A DNA stretch of 64,000 nucleotides from NCBI GenBank assembly GCA_021647985.1, contig JAKITQ010000007.1:1-64000 (forward strand). Reading direction: 5' to 3'. This DNA is from Flavobacteriaceae bacterium (GTDB lineage: Bacteria > Bacteroidota > Bacteroidia > Flavobacteriales > Flavobacteriaceae). The translations under genes were made by a program, and so were the position numbers. Below the pieces are notes generated by a model. The model did not search any database and was not told where the DNA came from. It worked only from the letters and a program-made list of their open reading frames with translations. How positions within the stretch are numbered: the first letter of the stretch is position 1; each line of letters begins with the position of its first letter. Below, piece by piece: positions 60,541-64,000 of the stretch.

Positions 60541-62472
60541 CTATTTAGGATTATACCATATTGGGGACGTATAGGCCCTCTCCTGAGTTGTCATTTCTAC
60601 TTCTTTAGGTAGTGTTAATCCATAACGATACGCATCATAAGCGGTCCATCTTGGTGTTGGTATTTCTATAACACGTGTATAATAAAATGCCCTAAGCTTA
60701 GGATCAAAATCAGGGTCTTTCCAAACACCGATAAGTTCTGGGTCACCAATCGTATTGGTCCATGTTGCATTGGCTACATCTACTGTATTACCAACAGCAG
60801 GAACTTTTCCATCTTTCCCTTTTTTTCGTGTATCCATATCAGACCAGATAACATCATATACTTTTTCATGAGTATTTCCTTTTTTGTCAAGCCAGCCTTT
60901 TATTATTTGTATTCTGTCTAAGTTTCCACTTAATGGATCTTTTAATGCAGCTATTAAAAATGTTGGAGTTTTTCCTTTTGGAGCTTTTTCCAGATCACCA
61001 CCCATTGGAACACCTTTGGCATAGCCAATATCAGCAGGAAGTCGGTAATTGGCATCTTTCGCAATAAAATCCCATCCTCCAAAAAATCGAACCATCATTC
61101 TAGGGCCTGTTGTGGCATAAACTTCCTTTCGCATCATGGCGTCAAATAGTGCCCCACGAGTATTATCTGTTGCCCAAACGCCCGCATAACCAGAAGCAGA
61201 CATTTTAAATCCATCATATTGCCTACCGGAAAATTTTGCCATAGGATGATTCCATCGGTCTTTGTTAGGTTCAGTACCTGGATGTTTCCCCAAATAGTTC
61301 TCCTCTTCTACAGCTGAAATTCCTGTATGTGTATCAGTAGACCCTACCAGTCCAAATTTGTACGGATTGGTTCCCAGTTGTGATTCCAATTTCAGACCAT
61401 TCTTCAATGCCTCGCGTGTATATTCATACTGAAGCATATTATCTGTCTTCACCACCGTTAAATTTAGGTTGCCAATTGCAAGAGTTTCATAATCAGCAAA
61501 TTCATCAGTAGGTGACAGGTAAGCATGAGTTTCTCCATCTCCTTTTATTTGTGTTGTTTCATATAACGGTTCCCAGCGAGCACGGTTTTTAACATAGTCA
61601 CTGGTAAGTGGTTTTCCTGTTGCAGGATTTGTTTCTACCGGAAACATGATTCCATTACTCATATTACCATTATGTGCCAAAGCTAGTACTTGCCCTCCTG
61701 TTTTTGCTTCATATTCACCCATCCACTTCCATAAGTCTTCAGGGTTAAAACTTTTTTCAGTTGTATATGGCAACATCATAGCTGCTTTGTCTTCATTATC
61801 TCTATATAAAACATTACGGTGTAAATTGTTTCCATTTTCAGTGGATGTCCATTCATAGCCGATGATGGTAGTAAAAGTTCCCGGATCATTATACTCATTT
61901 GTAATATCTAGATAACCCTCCCAGATTGTCTTAGCAAATGCCGGATCCATCACAACTTTAGGCATTTTTCCTTGTGAAAACCTATCAATTACATCCATTG
62001 TTGCATCAAAAGCGTCATCTCCTCCGGCATTGAATTGCTTATTCCATTCCCTTACTTTTGGATCTTTCATCAGGTTAGGATTACCTTTAATAATTTCATC
62101 CATAGCTCCCATTCCATCAGAATGGTCGGCAACTACTAACCAATCCAGTGGGCGAGAAAGTTTGAATCGAAGACCGGTAGATGTGGTAACTTCTTCGCCC
62201 CTGGCAAATTTAAAAGCAACATCGGGACCAACTGTAGCACCAAAGCCACGAGCATCTAATGAATTCATTGTATGTACATGTGTATCTCCCCAATAAACAT
62301 TAGTAGGAAAATTACGACCGGCATAGGGTGAATAGTTAGGTTTTTTTACGGCGCTGCGCATGTCGTCTTCGGTAGGACGATCACCAGCCATATTTCCTTT
62401 TTTTTGTGCTAAAACCGAACCGGAAAAAACAACAGATAAACTGAATAAAATAATAGTTACTAATTTTCTCAT
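60541..62472 (-). CDS. DUF3604 domain protein (PHP-like, exported)
   Basis: A 643-aa protein with a signal peptide (VTIILFSLSVVFSGSVLAQ). The DUF3604 domain fills the protein. Metal-site signatures of PHP-like phosphoesterases are visible: WGDTHVHTMN (about residues 61-70), LVVADHSDGMGAMDE, LALAHNGNMSNG and LVGSTDTHTGI. DUF3604 has no proven activity that I know of; the motifs suggest a metal-dependent hydrolase in the periplasm. It follows the parvulin gene by 18 bases. Full length, no truncation. Confidence 0.92.
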   Translation of the reverse strand: MRKLVTIILFSLSVVFSGSVLAQKKGNMAGDRPTEDDMRSAVKKPNYSPYAGRNFPTNVYWGDTHVHTMNSLDARGFGATVGPDVAFKFARGEEVTTSTGLRFKLSRPLDWLVVADHSDGMGAMDEIIKGNPNLMKDPKVREWNKQFNAGGDDAFDATMDVIDRFSQGKMPKVVMDPAFAKTIWEGYLDITNEYNDPGTFTTIIGYEWTSTENGNNLHRNVLYRDNEDKAAMMLPYTTEKSFNPEDLWKWMGEYEAKTGGQVLALAHNGNMSNGIMFPVETNPATGKPLTSDYVKNRARWEPLYETTQIKGDGETHAYLSPTDEFADYETLAIGNLNLTVVKTDNMLQYEYTREALKNGLKLESQLGTNPYKFGLVGSTDTHTGISAVEEENYLGKHPGTEPNKDRWNHPMAKFSGRQYDGFKMSASGYAGVWATDNTRGALFDAMMRKEVYATTGPRMMVRFFGGWDFIAKDANYRLPADIGYAKGVPMGGDLEKAPKGKTPTFLIAALKDPLSGNLDRIQIIKGWLDKKGNTHEKVYDVIWSDMDTRKKGKDGKVPAVGNTVDVANATWTNTIGDPELIGVWKDPDFDPKLRAFYYTRVIEIPTPRWTAYDAYRYGLTLPKEVEMTTQERAYTSPIWYNPK

Positions 62473-62490
62473 AATAATAATTTACAATTT

Positions 62491-63372
62491 TTAATATTTT
62501 TCTTTTTTGTAATGATACTTTTTAAAGACCTCATTATTGATCTCAATAGTGTATTGCTCTCTAAGCCTTGCCATAAATTTTTTGTCCAATTTTTCCTTTC
62601 TTATGGCAATCATTTCTCCTTTAATTTTTTCAGACACATCTTTAAACTCAGGAATGTAACCTGGTTTTCTATTCAAAACATAAATGAGATGCAATCCATA
62701 ATTAGAACTTACAGGACCAACCCATTTATTTAATGGTGAATTAAGCAGCTGTTCAACTATTTCTGTTTCACCAAATTGTGAGCTCAATCTATCCGATTGC
62801 AGGTCTGGATAATTTGACCGGAGCATGGTTTGATCTCCATATTTGGTTATGTCTAAGTCTGAAATATCCATCCCGTTTAACTTGTATTTTAAATTTGATG
62901 CAAGTGATTCAGATGTTTCCGGCTTCCTTTTATCTACATTAAAAAATATTTGTAAAAAACTTATTTCCCCGGATTCCTTTAGTTCATTCTTATGCGATTC
63001 ATAATATGTTTTAATCTCATTGCTTGTTGGTTCTTTTACAGTAAGCATATCTCCGGCTACAAATTCCATTTTCTGGGCAAGTCTTCGGCGTATGATAATA
63101 TCATCTTTATCCAATCCCATTGCTAATGCTTCCTGCATCAATATTTCTTCACGAATATGATCATCAATCAATCCTTGCAGTTCTGTTTCTGTAGGTAGCC
63201 TTCCCAATTGACGCTGCCAATGAGTGTACATTAAATCAATTTGTCCCTTGGTAATTTGTATTGTTTTATTATTAGCTGTATTGTCGTTCCCGAATAATTC
63301 GAAAATAAAGAACAGCATAATGCCTCCAATAATAAAATGAAACAAAGGTTCTTTAATAAGTTTTTTTATCAT
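62491..63372 (-). CDS. Membrane-anchored parvulin-type peptidyl-prolyl isomerase
   Basis: A 293-aa PpiC/SurA-like protein. One N-terminal helix (PLFHFIIGGIMLFFIFELF) anchors it, followed by a SurA-like helical region (ITKGQIDLMYTHWQRQLGRLPTETELQGLIDDHIREEILMQEALAMGLDKDD) and a parvulin core around LNSPLNKWVGPVSSNYGLHLIYVLNRKPG. It faces the periplasm and may fold the neighbouring barrel, DUF3604 or HupE proteins. Confidence 0.87.
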   Translation of the reverse strand: MIKKLIKEPLFHFIIGGIMLFFIFELFGNDNTANNKTIQITKGQIDLMYTHWQRQLGRLPTETELQGLIDDHIREEILMQEALAMGLDKDDIIIRRRLAQKMEFVAGDMLTVKEPTSNEIKTYYESHKNELKESGEISFLQIFFNVDKRKPETSESLASNLKYKLNGMDISDLDITKYGDQTMLRSNYPDLQSDRLSSQFGETEIVEQLLNSPLNKWVGPVSSNYGLHLIYVLNRKPGYIPEFKDVSEKIKGEMIAIRKEKLDKKFMARLREQYTIEINNEVFKKYHYKKEKY

Positions 63373-63495
63373 AAATCAAATATTTAATTGATAAAAATTA
63401 TATTTTAAATCTACCCTTACTATTAGTACAAGTAAAACTTGTATTATAATTCTTTTCATAATGGTTAAATCAAGTGTTAATTTATTGATTTATTA

Positions 63496-64000
63496 TTATT
63501 TCTGTTTGTTCCAGCGGTATTGATAGCTTAAAGAAATTGCATCAAAATCAGGTCCTCTTTTAAATCGAAAACCAGAAATATAAGCGAATTTTACCGTATG
63601 CTTTTTAGCAACAGGCAAAGCATATATCAAACCTAATCTTGATGTTGAAATCTTTGTATCTCTAGGTACATCATTTAATTCTGTTTTTCCACCAATACCA
63701 TATCCAACATTCAATGCTACCCACATTTTTTTTGGCAACTCCCTTATAAAGTGAACTTTAACTGTGTATAATGGTTTTTGCGACAATTGATTTCCATTTA
63801 AAAAATTTGTGTTTTTTGTAAAAATCCACATCCCAACATAAGATTCTATGATCCATTTATTAAAATTTCTTGCAAACCCCCATTGTGTTTTAAAAGCCCA
63901 GCGATTGGAACCAATATTTATAAGTTCCTCCGGATTATAATCACCTGTTGGAGCAATAATTTGCACACTTATTCCTGAAACACTTTCTGGTTTATAATTT
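63496..64000 (-). CDS. Outer-membrane transporter-like barrel (phenol-degradation MetA family), cut by window edge
   Basis: The ORF track begins with a GTG at 63966, but the frame is open to base 64000 (NYKPESVSGISVQ), so the gene is partial. IIAPTGDYNPEELINIGSNRWAFKTQWGFAR and the final FDAISLSYQYRWNKQK match the putative MetA-pathway phenol degradation family of outer-membrane barrels. The start is outside the window. It is the most upstream gene of the visible envelope module. Confidence 0.8.
   Translation of the reverse strand, partial: NYKPESVSGISVQIIAPTGDYNPEELINIGSNRWAFKTQWGFARNFNKWIIESYVGMWIFTKNTNFLNGNQLSQKPLYTVKVHFIRELPKKMWVALNVGYGIGGKTELNDVPRDTKISTSRLGLIYALPVAKKHTVKFAYISGFRFKRGPDFDAISLSYQYRWNKQK

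Overview
This AT-rich window looks like a chromosome segment from a flavobacterium (Bacteroidota, Flavobacteriaceae, probably marine). The evidence is a secreted subtilase with a type IX secretion C-terminal domain, the gliding-motility lipoprotein GldI, a fused CcoNO cbb3 oxidase, repeated Bacteroidota-type -7 boxes (TAnnTTTG), and many small lineage-typical proteins (DUF721, DUF3822, DUF4421, DUF6495). I saw no rRNA, tRNA or CRISPR array. The species cannot be named from the sequence alone.

Layout. 1-322: left edge with what may be the cut start of a transposase gene plus a strong hairpin. 323-4152 (+): mnmA, a T9SS-exported protease and a nitronate-monooxygenase-like enzyme. 4149-8275 (-): lytic transglycosylase, lone rfbC, alpha/beta hydrolase, MarC protein and mtaB. 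8314-14788: an ABM monooxygenase (+) facing a minus-strand run TPR protein, ribH, 96-aa membrane protein, mutL, two rhomboids and an EEP-family protein. 14995-20905: recF-DUF721 (+), ndk and phoD (-), then nrnA-gldI-PPIase (+). 20985-22930: meaB, then a decayed patch with a 180-bp inverted-repeat element and deletion remnants of a sigma-70 operon. 22940-25537 (+): cysS, yidD, lgt. 25659-29191 (-): a TolB/TPR protein and two ppk2 genes. 29176-37598 (-): a complete cbb3 oxidase and assembly cluster (ccoI, ccoS, ccoNO, ccoQ, ccoP, ccoG, ccoH, SafE-like), with a divergent Crp/Fnr regulator and a palindromic operator candidate. 38473-43426: sterol desaturase, rpsF-rpsR-rplI, DUF6495, rsmD and DUF3822.

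From about 43.4 kb the character changes. Two gene-poor stretches, one with a GC-rich hairpin, lead into a roughly 20-kb block of minus-strand envelope genes that runs off the right edge: AsmA-like, MscS channel, at least six putative outer-membrane barrels, a glycine-zipper lipoprotein, a lipoprotein with two VOC domains, an arylsulfatase, two small multipass membrane proteins, HupE/UreJ, DUF3604 and a membrane-anchored parvulin. Two pseudogenes lie inside it that the ORF track does not show: a frameshifted small lipoprotein (about 52.0 kb) and a deletion remnant of a DUF1254/DUF1214 lipoprotein (about 55.4 kb).

The main candidate for an undescribed system is the 55.3-64.0 kb set: outer-membrane barrel, parvulin, DUF3604, HupE/UreJ, second barrel, two membrane proteins, sulfatase and the ex-DUF1254 gene. 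All genes point the same way, nearly all products are exported or membrane-bound, and the set looks like one envelope module that has recently lost a component. Its function is unknown and is not guessed here beyond general roles.
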